11,967 nt of DNA from Actinomycetota bacterium (lineage in GTDB: Bacteria > Actinomycetota > Actinomycetes > Nanopelagicales > Nanopelagicaceae), in contig VGAF01000029.1 of NCBI GenBank assembly GCA_016870855.1, forward strand, positions 1-11,967. The letters are read 5' to 3'. Within the stretch, counting starts at the first letter, position 1. The number at the start of each line of letters is the position of its first letter. Under the pieces are notes generated by a model. It saw only the letters and a list, made by a program, of their open reading frames with translations, was not told the origin of the DNA and made no database searches. A program made the translations under genes and the position numbers. Of the stretch, positions 1 through 7,142 are shown in pieces.

Positions 1-682
1 GATGGGTACCAACAGTTAGCCAACCGGCATACACGCCATCGGATGGAATAGTTGCATTCGCTCCAACTTGAACATTCGCAGTTGGATAACCAATCTGTCG
101 ACCGCGTTTCTCGCCATGAATTACCGGGCCAACAAGTTGGTGTGGTCTGGTCAATAACTCACGAGCAATCTCTATGTTTCCACCCACAATCGCCTCGCGG
201 ATTCGTGTAGAGGACACAGAGTTTCCAAGTTCACTCTCTAGATCTAGCGCTGTGACAGGAACGCCGGCTCTCTCCTTTAAATATTGCGCATCGCCGCTTG
301 CCTTTGCACCAAAGCGGAAATTTGAACCAATAACTAGCGCCTTTGCATCTAGCTCCTTCTTTAGAACATCTTCAATGAATTGATCAGGAGTTAACTTGGA
401 GAAATCTTCGGTGAAATCAATAACGGCAACGCTGGATACCCCGTGGGCCAATAATTGGTGAACCCGTTCATTTAGCGTTAGTAGTTCGGTTGGGGCTTTA
501 TCTTTTGCGACGATTGCGGCTGGATGAGGATGGAAAGTGAGCGCGACAACTGGATTGGTGAGGTCTAGCGCTCGTTTGATTATCGCTTGGTGGCCTTTGT
601 GAACTCCATCAAAGATACCGATGATCACAGTTGCACCAGTTATCGATGCACCGTGCCACTCCAGTTTGAAATTCGTACTCAT
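1..682 (-). CDS. ribF: Bifunctional riboflavin kinase / FAD synthetase (FMN adenylyltransferase), C-terminus cut by window edge
   Basis: RibF phosphorylates riboflavin to FMN and adenylates FMN to FAD in the cytoplasm. The frame is open from an ATG at 682 to the left edge, giving 227 residues of a protein usually near 310. The N-terminal adenylyltransferase domain shows the HIGH-type nucleotide-binding loop GIFDGVHKGHQ at about residues 22-32, the stretch TFHPHP at 49-54 and the SSTRIRE signature at 157-163. The riboflavin kinase domain starts near 183 and shows GEKRGRQIGYPTAN at 190-203. Only the beginning of this second domain lies in the window. The start lies 13 nt after the truB stop, which fits co-transcription; I see no strong Shine-Dalgarno sequence, only a purine stretch (GAAAGAA). 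truB-ribF is a standard bacterial neighbour pair. No alternative assignment seems likely. Confidence 0.96.
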   Translation of the reverse strand, partial: MSTNFKLEWHGASITGATVIIGIFDGVHKGHQAIIKRALDLTNPVVALTFHPHPAAIVAKDKAPTELLTLNERVHQLLAHGVSSVAVIDFTEDFSKLTPDQFIEDVLKKELDAKALVIGSNFRFGAKASGDAQYLKERAGVPVTALDLESELGNSVSSTRIREAIVGGNIEIARELLTRPHQLVGPVIHGEKRGRQIGYPTANVQVGANATIPSDGVYAGWLTVGTH

Positions 683-695
683 CGGCGCAATTCTT

Positions 696-1553
696 TCATG
701 AGTTGAAAACACTTACCGGCTGTGCGCGACCCTCACGATTTTCCAGGATGGCAGCAACCTCGCCATCAGGTGCAATCCCAACAACAACGCCTTCTTGATT
801 TGATTTATCTATTCTTCGTCCAAACTTAAGTTCGGCTACCTCATCAAATCCCAGCTCTCGAATTGGTAAGACTTTGGCGATGGCATCTCTAAGCGGTAGA
901 ACTTCGGCGCTCCCGATTTCACCAGCCTCGTTGAGTTCAAATGGTGCAACTTCAGTCCGGCGAAGTTCAATCAAGTGTCCCCCCACTCCGAGCGCCGCTC
1001 CTAAATCACGTGCGATTGAACGGATGTAAGTACCGGCCGAGCAAGCAACATCGATATCAATATCCAGGTGTTCATTTCTATGGATAGCGAGAACTTTCAA
1101 TTCATGAATTGTTACTTCTTTAGCGGCAAGCTCCACTTCCTTACCTTCTCGAACCAAGTCATATGCTCGCTCGCCAGCAATCTTCTTAGCTGATACCGAG
1201 CTAGGAACTTGCAATATGGTTCCACGAAACTTATCCATAGCGCTTTCAATATCTGAATCTTTTATAGCTCGCCAATCTCTCACCGCTACTACTTCGCCTT
1301 CTTTATCATCTGTGACTGTTGAGATTCCAAGACGGATGATTGCGTTGTACCGCTTCTTGCCAGTAACGATGTATTGAAGGAATTTTGTCGCGTTATTCAT
1401 TCCAACTATTAACACGCCGGTAGCCATCGGATCTAAAGTTCCAGCATGACCTAATTGTTTTGTGCCGAGGCGTTTTCGGAGTTGGGCAACGACATCATGG
1501 CTAGTCATCCCCGCAGGCTTATCTATTACTAGAAAGCCGTGTTGCTTACTCAT
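696..1553 (-). CDS. truB: tRNA pseudouridine-55 synthase TruB
   Basis: TruB isomerises uridine 55 in the T-loop of tRNAs to pseudouridine. The 285-residue protein is full length. The N-terminus has the family opening GFLVIDKPAGMTSHDVV (6-22). The catalytic motif is GHAGTLDPMATGVL (35-48), in which Asp41 is the expected nucleophile. YNAIIRLGI follows, and a further family segment, SCSAGTYIRSIARDLG-like (CSAGTYIRSIARDLG in the sequence), lies near residues 171-185. The last ~70 residues would form the small C-terminal domain of actinobacterial TruB. The ATG overlaps the rbfA stop codon by 4 nt (ATGA), a typical coupling arrangement. ribF follows closely. Nothing is missing or unusual. Confidence 0.97.
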   Translation of the reverse strand: MSKQHGFLVIDKPAGMTSHDVVAQLRKRLGTKQLGHAGTLDPMATGVLIVGMNNATKFLQYIVTGKKRYNAIIRLGISTVTDDKEGEVVAVRDWRAIKDSDIESAMDKFRGTILQVPSSVSAKKIAGERAYDLVREGKEVELAAKEVTIHELKVLAIHRNEHLDIDIDVACSAGTYIRSIARDLGAALGVGGHLIELRRTEVAPFELNEAGEIGSAEVLPLRDAIAKVLPIRELGFDEVAELKFGRRIDKSNQEGVVVGIAPDGEVAAILENREGRAQPVSVFNS

Positions 1554-1984
1554 TCCGCTTCGCGAGCTCGAGGTGTCTTATATGGATCACTCCCGCCGAT
1601 CGGCTTAGCGACATCACGGAGATGAGCAATCTCTTCATCATGTTTCTTAACTTGATCTAGGAGATCCTCAAAATTCTTCGCCGTCTCAGAGAGTGCATCA
1701 ACAAAAAAGGTAAGTGTGGGAACAACTCTCGTCCCTAGCTCTCTACCGACTTCAGTCCTTAGAACTCCTTTGGCGCTCTCAAGCGCTTTTGCAGTATTTG
1801 CGCGCGCTTCATCATCGCCTAGAACTGTGTAGAAGATAGAGGCTTGCTGGAGATCTCCGGTGACTCGAACATCAGTAATCGTCACAAAACCCAAGCGTGG
1901 GTCTTTTATGCGATTTTCCAGCGCTTGAGCAACGACAACTTTTATTCGATCGGCGACCTTAGCGACGCGGTGAGATTTCCCCAT
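1550..1984 (-). CDS. rbfA: 30S ribosome-binding factor A
   Basis: RbfA binds the immature 30S subunit near the 5' end of 16S rRNA and helps late maturation, especially in the cold. The 144-residue protein begins with the family pattern HRVAKVADRIKVVVAQALENRIKDPRL, then TITDVRVTGDLQQASIFYTVLG in the single KH-type fold. The C-terminal ~35 residues (after about 108) are charged and lead to a short tail (DPYKTPRAREAE) beyond the fold. The ATG at 1984 shares one base with the infB stop (TAATG), and the stop overlaps the truB start by 4 nt. This strongly suggests translational coupling in an infB-rbfA-truB unit. The assignment is secure from both sequence and context. Confidence 0.96.
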   Translation of the reverse strand: MGKSHRVAKVADRIKVVVAQALENRIKDPRLGFVTITDVRVTGDLQQASIFYTVLGDDEARANTAKALESAKGVLRTEVGRELGTRVVPTLTFFVDALSETAKNFEDLLDQVKKHDEEIAHLRDVAKPIGGSDPYKTPRAREAE

Positions 1985-4698
1985 TACGCACGCTTCTTCT
2001 CGCGCATCTCGAAGACTTCAACGACATCTCCAACTTGGATATCTTTGTAAGAGCCAAGTCCGATACCGCACTCGAATCCTTCGCGGACCTCAGTTGCATC
2101 ATCTTTGAAGCGACGGAGTGATTCGATAGTTAGGTTATCCCCGATTACGACGCCATCGCGAAGAACTCGGGCTTTTGCATTCCTACGGATAACTCCAGAT
2201 AAGACGAGCGATCCGGAGATTGTTCCGAACTTACTCGACTTAAAGATTTCCCGAACTTCGGCAGATCCAATAGTTGCCTCTTCGTACTCAGGCTTGAGAA
2301 GTCCTTTGAGGGCCGCTTCGATCTCTTCGATGGCCTTGTAGATAACTGAGTAGAAGCGAACTTCAACTCCTTCTTCATCAGCAAAGGTTGCGGTCTGTGG
2401 TTCCGGTTTTACGTTAAAGCCGACAACGACTGCGCCAGATGCGGATGCAAGAGTAATATCGCTCTTTGTGATTGCGCCAACGCCACGGTGAATAACGCGT
2501 AGATCAACTTCACTTCCGACATCAAGTTGGACTAGCGCATCTTCAAGGGCTTCTACCGAACCGCTCACATCGCCCTTCAAAATAAGATTCAAAGTTGTGA
2601 CCTTGCTCTTCTCCAAGAAGTCTTCCAGCGAAACTTTCTTTCTCGCCTTGGCAAGGGCGGCATGACGCTCACCGGCTTGACGCTTCTCAGCGATTTGCCG
2701 CGCTGTTCTATCTTCCGGCGCAACTATGAAGCCATCACCGGCGCTAGGAACAGATGTGAATCCAAGTACTTGGACTGGGCGGGATGGACCGGCTTCTTTG
2801 ATTTCATGGCCGAATTCATCCATCATCGCACGTACGCGTCCGAATGCAGATCCGGCAACAATCGAGTCACCCATTTTCAGAGTTCCACGTTGTACAAGGA
2901 CTGTGGCAACAGGTCCGCGACCGCGATCTAGGTGTGCTTCGATTGCTACGCCACGAGCATCATCTTCATGAATTGCGCGAAGATCAATAGCGGCATCAGC
3001 GGTGAGAAGGATTGCATCAATCAGCTCTCCGATGCCTTTACCGCTAATAGCGGAAACATCAACGAACAAAGTATCGCCGCCATACTCCTCGGCGATGAGG
3101 TTATATTCGGTGAGTTGTTGACGGACTTTGGCAGGGTTTGCCCCTTCTTTATCAACCTTATTTACCGCAACAACGACTGGAACGCTTGCGGCCTGGGCGT
3201 GATTTAGCGCCTCAATTGTTTGCGGCATAACACCGTCATCAGCAGCTACTACTAGGACTGCGATATCAGTGACTTTCGCACCGCGAGCACGCATAGCGGT
3301 AAAGGCCTCGTGACCTGGGGTATCGATAAAAGTGATCGCACGATTAACGCCATTGTGATCATGATGAATCTGATAGGCGCCAATGTGCTGGGTAATTCCG
3401 CCCGCTTCGCCCTTTACAACTTCAGTCTGGCGAATCGCATCCAAAAGGCGGGTCTTACCGTGATCAACGTGGCCCATAACGGTCACGACCGGAGGTCTGA
3501 TTTCGAGATCTTCTGGGTTTACATCAGCTAACTCTTGTTCGAGATTGATATCGAATTGCTCAAGAATCTCTCGGTCTTCATCTTCCGGAGAAACAATGGT
3601 GATCTTGTAACCAAACTCGTTGCCGAGCATCTCAAGCGTGCTCTCATCAACGGTCTGAGTTGCGGTGACCATCTCACCTAGATGGAAGAGGACTGATACA
3701 AGTGCAGCTGGATCTGCGCCAATCTTTTCAGCGAAGTCAGCTAGCGAAGCTCCTCGACGGAGTCGTACCGGCGTATTTCCATCGCCTCTAGGAACAATTG
3801 CGCCACCAATTGTGGGCGCTTCCATATTGTCGATCTCTTCACGGAGCGCTTTCTTGCTCTTATAACTCTTCTTCTTTCCGCCACCTTTTCCAAATGCGCC
3901 ACCAGCGCCGGGACGTTGTCCCGGGCGACCTGGTCCACCAAATCCGCCTGGTCGTTGTGCGCCACCTGGTTGAGATCTATAAGGACCTGAACCTTGTGGA
4001 CGTGAACCTGGTGCACCTTGTCCAGGAGCAAATTGGCTGGGGCGTCCTGTTCCGCGTTGATCAGTTCTTTGATCAGGTCGCGGTGGTCGTGCAGCAAAAC
4101 CGGGACGAACAGAACCTGGACGTGGTCCAGACATTGGTCCGCGTTGTCCACCTGGTTGACCAGCCGGACGTGGCGGTCTTGGACCACCGGAAGTTCCAAA
4201 TGGATTATTTCCCGGTCGCTGTTGTCCGGGTCGCTGTTGTTGTGGCATCTGTTCTCCAGGTCGTTGTTGCGAAGGTCTAGGAGTAGATGGTCTTGGACCT
4301 GCAGAAGTTCCAAATGGATTATTTCCACCGCGAGCTGCCGGTGCTCTAGGTGGAATCGGAGCTGCAGTAGGGGTAACTGGAGTAACAGGAGGAATGACGG
4401 GAGCACTATTGATTGGAGTTACAGGTGGAGTGACCGCGCTCTCTTCGGGCGCCTCTTCAACCTTAGGAGCGGATTTCTTAGCAGCAGCTTTCTTTGCTGG
4501 CGCCTTCTTTGCAGGCTTTGCTTCAGCAGCTGGTTTTGCAACCGGTGGAAACTTCTCGAGGAACTTCCTTACAACCGGAGGCTCAACTGTTGAGGATGCA
4601 GAACGGACGAACTCGCCCATCTCTTGGAGTTTTGCAAGGACATCCTTGCTATCCATCCCTACATCTTTTGCTAATTCGTAAACGCGGACCTTTGCCAC
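1984..4698 (-). CDS. infB: Translation initiation factor IF-2
   Basis: IF2 is the GTPase that places initiator tRNA on the 30S subunit and promotes subunit joining. The protein has 904 residues. An N-terminal IF2_N domain occupies about 1-50 (AKVRVYELAKDVGMDSKDVL). It is followed by an Ala/Lys/Pro region to ~120 and a disordered Gly/Pro/Gln/Arg-rich linker to ~275, then a second IF2_N-like segment at ~315-370. The G domain has G1 GHVDHGKT (409-416), G3 DTPGH (459-463), G4 NKVD (513-516) and G5 SAI (549-551). Domains II, III and IV follow to the C-terminus (QVGDVVEVFEM). The start is GTG at 4698, chosen because AGAAGGAG lies just upstream with a 5-nt spacer and the N-terminus fits the family. 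The long linker is typical of actinobacteria. rbfA follows with a TAATG overlap. Confidence 0.98.
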   Translation of the reverse strand: MAKVRVYELAKDVGMDSKDVLAKLQEMGEFVRSASSTVEPPVVRKFLEKFPPVAKPAAEAKPAKKAPAKKAAAKKSAPKVEEAPEESAVTPPVTPINSAPVIPPVTPVTPTAAPIPPRAPAARGGNNPFGTSAGPRPSTPRPSQQRPGEQMPQQQRPGQQRPGNNPFGTSGGPRPPRPAGQPGGQRGPMSGPRPGSVRPGFAARPPRPDQRTDQRGTGRPSQFAPGQGAPGSRPQGSGPYRSQPGGAQRPGGFGGPGRPGQRPGAGGAFGKGGGKKKSYKSKKALREEIDNMEAPTIGGAIVPRGDGNTPVRLRRGASLADFAEKIGADPAALVSVLFHLGEMVTATQTVDESTLEMLGNEFGYKITIVSPEDEDREILEQFDINLEQELADVNPEDLEIRPPVVTVMGHVDHGKTRLLDAIRQTEVVKGEAGGITQHIGAYQIHHDHNGVNRAITFIDTPGHEAFTAMRARGAKVTDIAVLVVAADDGVMPQTIEALNHAQAASVPVVVAVNKVDKEGANPAKVRQQLTEYNLIAEEYGGDTLFVDVSAISGKGIGELIDAILLTADAAIDLRAIHEDDARGVAIEAHLDRGRGPVATVLVQRGTLKMGDSIVAGSAFGRVRAMMDEFGHEIKEAGPSRPVQVLGFTSVPSAGDGFIVAPEDRTARQIAEKRQAGERHAALAKARKKVSLEDFLEKSKVTTLNLILKGDVSGSVEALEDALVQLDVGSEVDLRVIHRGVGAITKSDITLASASGAVVVGFNVKPEPQTATFADEEGVEVRFYSVIYKAIEEIEAALKGLLKPEYEEATIGSAEVREIFKSSKFGTISGSLVLSGVIRRNAKARVLRDGVVIGDNLTIESLRRFKDDATEVREGFECGIGLGSYKDIQVGDVVEVFEMREKKRA
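4175..4326 (-). repeat. In-frame direct repeat inside the IF2 linker
   Basis: Two imperfect copies of about 38 bp (4175-4212 and 4289-4326) lie 114 bp apart, exactly 38 codons. The central 23 bp (4190-4212 and 4304-4326) are identical as read. They encode the duplicated peptide NNPFGTS followed by (A/G)GPRP, at residues 126-137 and 164-175. Near-identity at the DNA level, including third codon positions, suggests a fairly recent tandem duplication or conversion within the disordered linker rather than independent evolution of a Gly/Pro-rich sequence. Several shorter QRPG units also occur nearby. Confidence 0.8.
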
Positions 4699-4883
4699 TT
4701 TTCTCCTTCTGTGGCCCCGCGTTTTTTAAGGAACGCGACGCCTAAATTGACCTACTCATGATCTAGCGGTGCTCATTAGAGTGCCATTACCTTCATACCA
4801 GCTTTCGTTCCCGTGAATATGAGGTGGAAACCTCAGATGCGAACCATACTCCTTGAGGTCAGAAGTCGCGAAAAAGGTCTGGG
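4699..4883 (-). promoter_or_regulatory. Non-coding spacer between nusA and infB (infB leader; no recognisable ylxR)
   Basis: This 185-nt stretch has stop codons in all three minus-strand frames, and no frame gives the CxxC-containing start of a YlxR (DUF448) protein. It holds the infB ribosome-binding site (AGAAGGAG at 4711-4704, 5 nt before the GTG). Just upstream is a 6-bp hairpin CGCGTT/AACGCG (4737-4732 with 4723-4718, 8-nt loop) that is not followed by a U-run, so it does not look like an intrinsic terminator. Further upstream a three-part inverted repeat lies at 4820-4859, described separately. I found no convincing -35/-10 pair, so infB may be transcribed from upstream through this leader. 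A regulatory role is inference from length and structure only. Confidence 0.45.
4820..4859 (-). promoter_or_regulatory. Three-part inverted repeat able to form alternative hairpins
   Basis: On the minus strand the hexamer ACCTCA (4859-4854) is followed by its complement TGAGGT (4835-4830) and, after a TTCC tetraloop, by ACCTCA again (4825-4820). The middle element can pair with either neighbour but not both. The upstream loop of 18 nt contains AGGAG and a four-codon ATG...TGA. This layout resembles a switchable leader, but the stems are only 6 bp, so chance cannot be excluded without comparative data. On the plus strand the short hairpin has a GGAA (GNRA) tetraloop. Confidence 0.25.
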
Positions 4884-5858
4884 TTATTCGCTCGGAGCGG
4901 CATCAGAATGGATATCGATACGCCAGCCGGTAAGGCGCGCCGCCAATCTAGCGTTCTGGCCATCTTTACCAATCGCAAGGGAGAGTTGGTAATCAGGAAC
5001 TACCACCTTCGCAGATCTAGTCTCAGCATTTACAACCTCGACCTTTGAGACCCGCGCTGGCGCTAGCGCGCTCCCTACATATGCAGCGGGATCTTCTGAC
5101 CAATCGACAATATCTATCTTCTCTCCATGTAACTCATCCATTACAGCTCTCGCGCGCGCACCCATCGGTCCAATCAACGCACCTTTTGCGCTAACTCCAG
5201 AGCGAAGTGAACGGACTGCGATCTTGCTTCGATGTCCCGCTTCCCTGGCAACTCCCATTATTTCAACCACTTGGTCGCGAATTTCTGGGACTTCAAGTGC
5301 AAATAATTGTTTGACAAGGGCTGGATGGCTACGCGAGAGCATTACTTCTGGGCCTTTCACGCCTTGCTTTACTTCAACAACAAAAGATTTGATTCGTTCA
5401 CCATGGGTGTAAACCTCACCAGGAACTTGTTCATGCGGCGGAATTCTTCCTTCAACTCTACCGAGATCTACATAAACCATTCGGTGATCTCGCCCTTGTT
5501 GAATTACTCCAGAGACTATATCCCCTACTGATGCGCTGAACTCGCCAACAATTTCTGAATCACGAGAAGCACGCATCTTCTCCTTAATAATCTTGCGCGC
5601 GGTACTTGATGCAATCCGCGAGAATCCCAGAAGCTCATCAACATATTCGCCGACTCGTTCGCCATCAGGTCCAAACTCCGGAACGATTATTTTTATCTCG
5701 CCACTTTCGCGATCAAGTCGCGCATAGGCAAATGGTTTCGCACCTTCCATCTCGCTATAAGCAATCTTTACCGCGACTTCAATAGCGCTAATCAATCGCT
5801 CAAGTGGAATATCGCGTTCGATAGTGAGCGCCTCTAAGACTTTCATGTCGACGTTCAT
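4884..5858 (-). CDS. nusA: Transcription termination/antitermination factor NusA
   Basis: NusA binds RNA polymerase near the RNA exit channel and modulates pausing, termination and rRNA antitermination. The 324-residue protein has the N-terminal polymerase-binding domain (~1-105), an S1 domain (~109-175; VGDIVSGVIQQG, VYVDLGRVEGRIP), KH1 (~205-270; GALIGPMGARARAVMDEL, then GEKIDIVDWS) and KH2 (~280-320; VPDYQLSLAIGKDGQNARLA, GKDG loop at 297-300). It ends soon after KH2, as usual in actinobacteria, without the acidic repeats of E. coli NusA. The start is ATG at 5858, with AAGGA six bases upstream and a 4-nt overlap (ATGA) with the rimP stop; an internal ATG at codon 5 is less well placed. rimP-nusA-infB is the classical order. 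Confidence 0.97.
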   Translation of the reverse strand: MNVDMKVLEALTIERDIPLERLISAIEVAVKIAYSEMEGAKPFAYARLDRESGEIKIIVPEFGPDGERVGEYVDELLGFSRIASSTARKIIKEKMRASRDSEIVGEFSASVGDIVSGVIQQGRDHRMVYVDLGRVEGRIPPHEQVPGEVYTHGERIKSFVVEVKQGVKGPEVMLSRSHPALVKQLFALEVPEIRDQVVEIMGVAREAGHRSKIAVRSLRSGVSAKGALIGPMGARARAVMDELHGEKIDIVDWSEDPAAYVGSALAPARVSKVEVVNAETRSAKVVVPDYQLSLAIGKDGQNARLAARLTGWRIDIHSDAAPSE

Positions 5859-6307
5859 AGCGGATCCTTGCGATTAAATTCGATCTCAATAACGGCGCGT
5901 TTAATATCAGAGAATCTAATCTCTCTTGATTCAAGGGCTACTGACTCGTCCGTGGCTGAAGTAATTCGAGAAGTAAAGGGATCACCTTCATTAGGAGTAA
6001 TTTTTACTAGCCTCCCTGCATTCTTACGCCAATGACGGGGCAAAGTGAGCGGTCGATCAACGCCTGGGGTGGTGACCTCAAGAGTAAAAGGCAGGTCGCC
6101 AAGTCGGGAGTAATTTTCCAAGATATCCGCGACCTTGCGCGATACGACAGTTACATCATCAAGAGATGGGTTTCGCTCTTCGCCATCAATGATTACGGCA
6201 ACAATTCTCCGTTTTCCTGCGGGAGTTACTTTAACTTCTTCGAGAACAAATCCAGCACTTTTAATCGCAGGGCCAAGCAGCTCAGTAAGGTTATTAACAA
6301 GAGACAT
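5855..6307 (-). CDS. rimP: Ribosome maturation factor RimP
   Basis: RimP assists assembly of the 30S head region. The protein has about 150 residues, normal for the family. Family features are GFVLEEVKVTPAGKRRIVAVIIDGE in the N-terminal alpha/beta domain, followed by SLDDVTVVSRKVADIL, and the segment LEVTTPGVDRPLTLPRHWRKNAGRLVKI leading into the C-terminal SH3-like domain. I chose ATG at 6307 because AGG lies about 9 nt upstream; an in-frame GTG at 6313 would add two residues and has AGG only 3 nt before it. The stop overlaps the nusA start by 4 nt. The gap of about 60 nt to the permease gene is AT-rich on the rimP side and could hold a promoter, but I cannot point to a convincing one. Confidence 0.94.
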   Translation of the reverse strand: MSLVNNLTELLGPAIKSAGFVLEEVKVTPAGKRRIVAVIIDGEERNPSLDDVTVVSRKVADILENYSRLGDLPFTLEVTTPGVDRPLTLPRHWRKNAGRLVKITPNEGDPFTSRITSATDESVALESREIRFSDIKRAVIEIEFNRKDPL

Positions 6308-6371
6308 AATCACCGACCTACTTATTTATTTGTTGTGAAGTTGTGGGGCGAAAGGATAGCCCGAATGAGAA

Positions 6372-7142
6372 TTAAAGGAAAGTGTCGATCGTTAGTCTGA
6401 GAATCAGCAATGAGGTTACGATGAGAAAGACGTTGCGAATCAGGCGCGAGCCTCCCCGAATCGCCATGCGCGCACCTATCAAGCCACCGATCGCATTTCC
6501 AATCGCCATCGCAAGGCCCAAAGTCCAAATGATCTTTCCATTGGCACCGAATACAACTATCGCTCCCAGGTTCGTCGCCAAGTTAACGATCTTTGCCGTT
6601 ACTGAGGCTTCAATGAAAGCAAAACCAAGGAGCGCTACAAGAACCAACATCAAAAAGGATCCCGTTCCTGGTCCAAAGATTCCGTCATAGAACCCGATAC
6701 TTAGGCCAAAAAACATTGCAATTAGATAAGTCTTTAACGTCTTCGCTTTTTTGTCATCACTCAATCCCAATTCTTTCTTCCACAATGTGTAGATAAAGAC
6801 TGCGACCAGGGCAAAGAGAATTATCGGTCGGAAGGCATCTTTCGGTATTAGCGTTGCAACAGTCGCACCGAGCGCCGAACCAATAAAAGCTGGGACTGCC
6901 ATCGAGAAGGCGATGCGAAAATCGGGTCTCATCTTTCTAAGGTATGAAGCGGTGGCGCTCGCAGTTCCAAGAAAAGATGGAAGTTTGTTAGTTCCTAGTA
7001 ACTCAGCGGGTGGAGTCTTGGGCATCGCAACTAAGAGCGCTGGGAGTTGAATTAATCCCCCGCCACCGGCTACTGCGTCTACTAGCCCGGCTAGAGTTGA
7101 AGCCAAGAATAAAAAGAGGATTACCTCTACCGAAATCTCCAC
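6372..7142 (-). CDS. TSUP-family membrane permease (TauE/SafE, YfcA-like)
   Basis: This 256-residue protein is highly hydrophobic with about seven to eight membrane segments. It carries features of the TauE/SafE (DUF81, TSUP) family, members of which export sulfite or organosulfur anions. The first half has VDAVAGGGGLIQLPALL (21-37) and GTNKLPS (50-56), the second half GFYDGIFGPGTGSF (150-163) and NLATNLGAI (187-195), consistent with the family's internal duplication. The GFYDG.FGPGTGSF pattern is most like the YfcA subgroup, whose substrate is uncertain, so I give no substrate. The start is GTG at 7142, sharing one base with the proS TAG (TAGTG), with no clear Shine-Dalgarno, so translation probably depends on proS. 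The gene has no obvious functional link to its neighbours. Confidence 0.88.
   Translation of the reverse strand: MEISVEVILFLFLASTLAGLVDAVAGGGGLIQLPALLVAMPKTPPAELLGTNKLPSFLGTASATASYLRKMRPDFRIAFSMAVPAFIGSALGATVATLIPKDAFRPIILFALVAVFIYTLWKKELGLSDDKKAKTLKTYLIAMFFGLSIGFYDGIFGPGTGSFLMLVLVALLGFAFIEASVTAKIVNLATNLGAIVVFGANGKIIWTLGLAMAIGNAIGGLIGARMAIRGGSRLIRNVFLIVTSLLILRLTIDTFL

Noticed and set aside
3880..4330. Repeat-rich appearance suggestive of a CRISPR-like or satellite array.
   Set aside because: The repeats are irregular, in frame with infB and explained by the repetitive linker peptide; there are no uniform repeats with unique spacers.
3741..4593. Long open frames overlapping the IF2 linker on both strands (a 221-residue minus-strand frame and a 191-residue plus-strand frame).
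   Set aside because: They are by-products of the Gly/Pro/Arg/Gln-rich repeats of infB, which avoid stop codons in other frames. They show low-complexity composition, no domain and no start signals.
4706..4865. CTTCTG near the nusA stop could pair with CAGAAG at the infB Shine-Dalgarno.
   Set aside because: A six-base match over about 150 nt is expected by chance and has no supporting covariation.
5156..5180. NusA KH1 loop reads GPMG rather than a basic GxxG loop.
   Set aside because: GPMG following KGA is, to my knowledge, the common actinobacterial form of this loop, so it is not a defect.
6332..6345. Short direct repeat GTTGTG-AA-GTTGTG upstream of rimP.
   Set aside because: Only 6 bp and alone; it is not positioned as an operator relative to any promoter I can identify.
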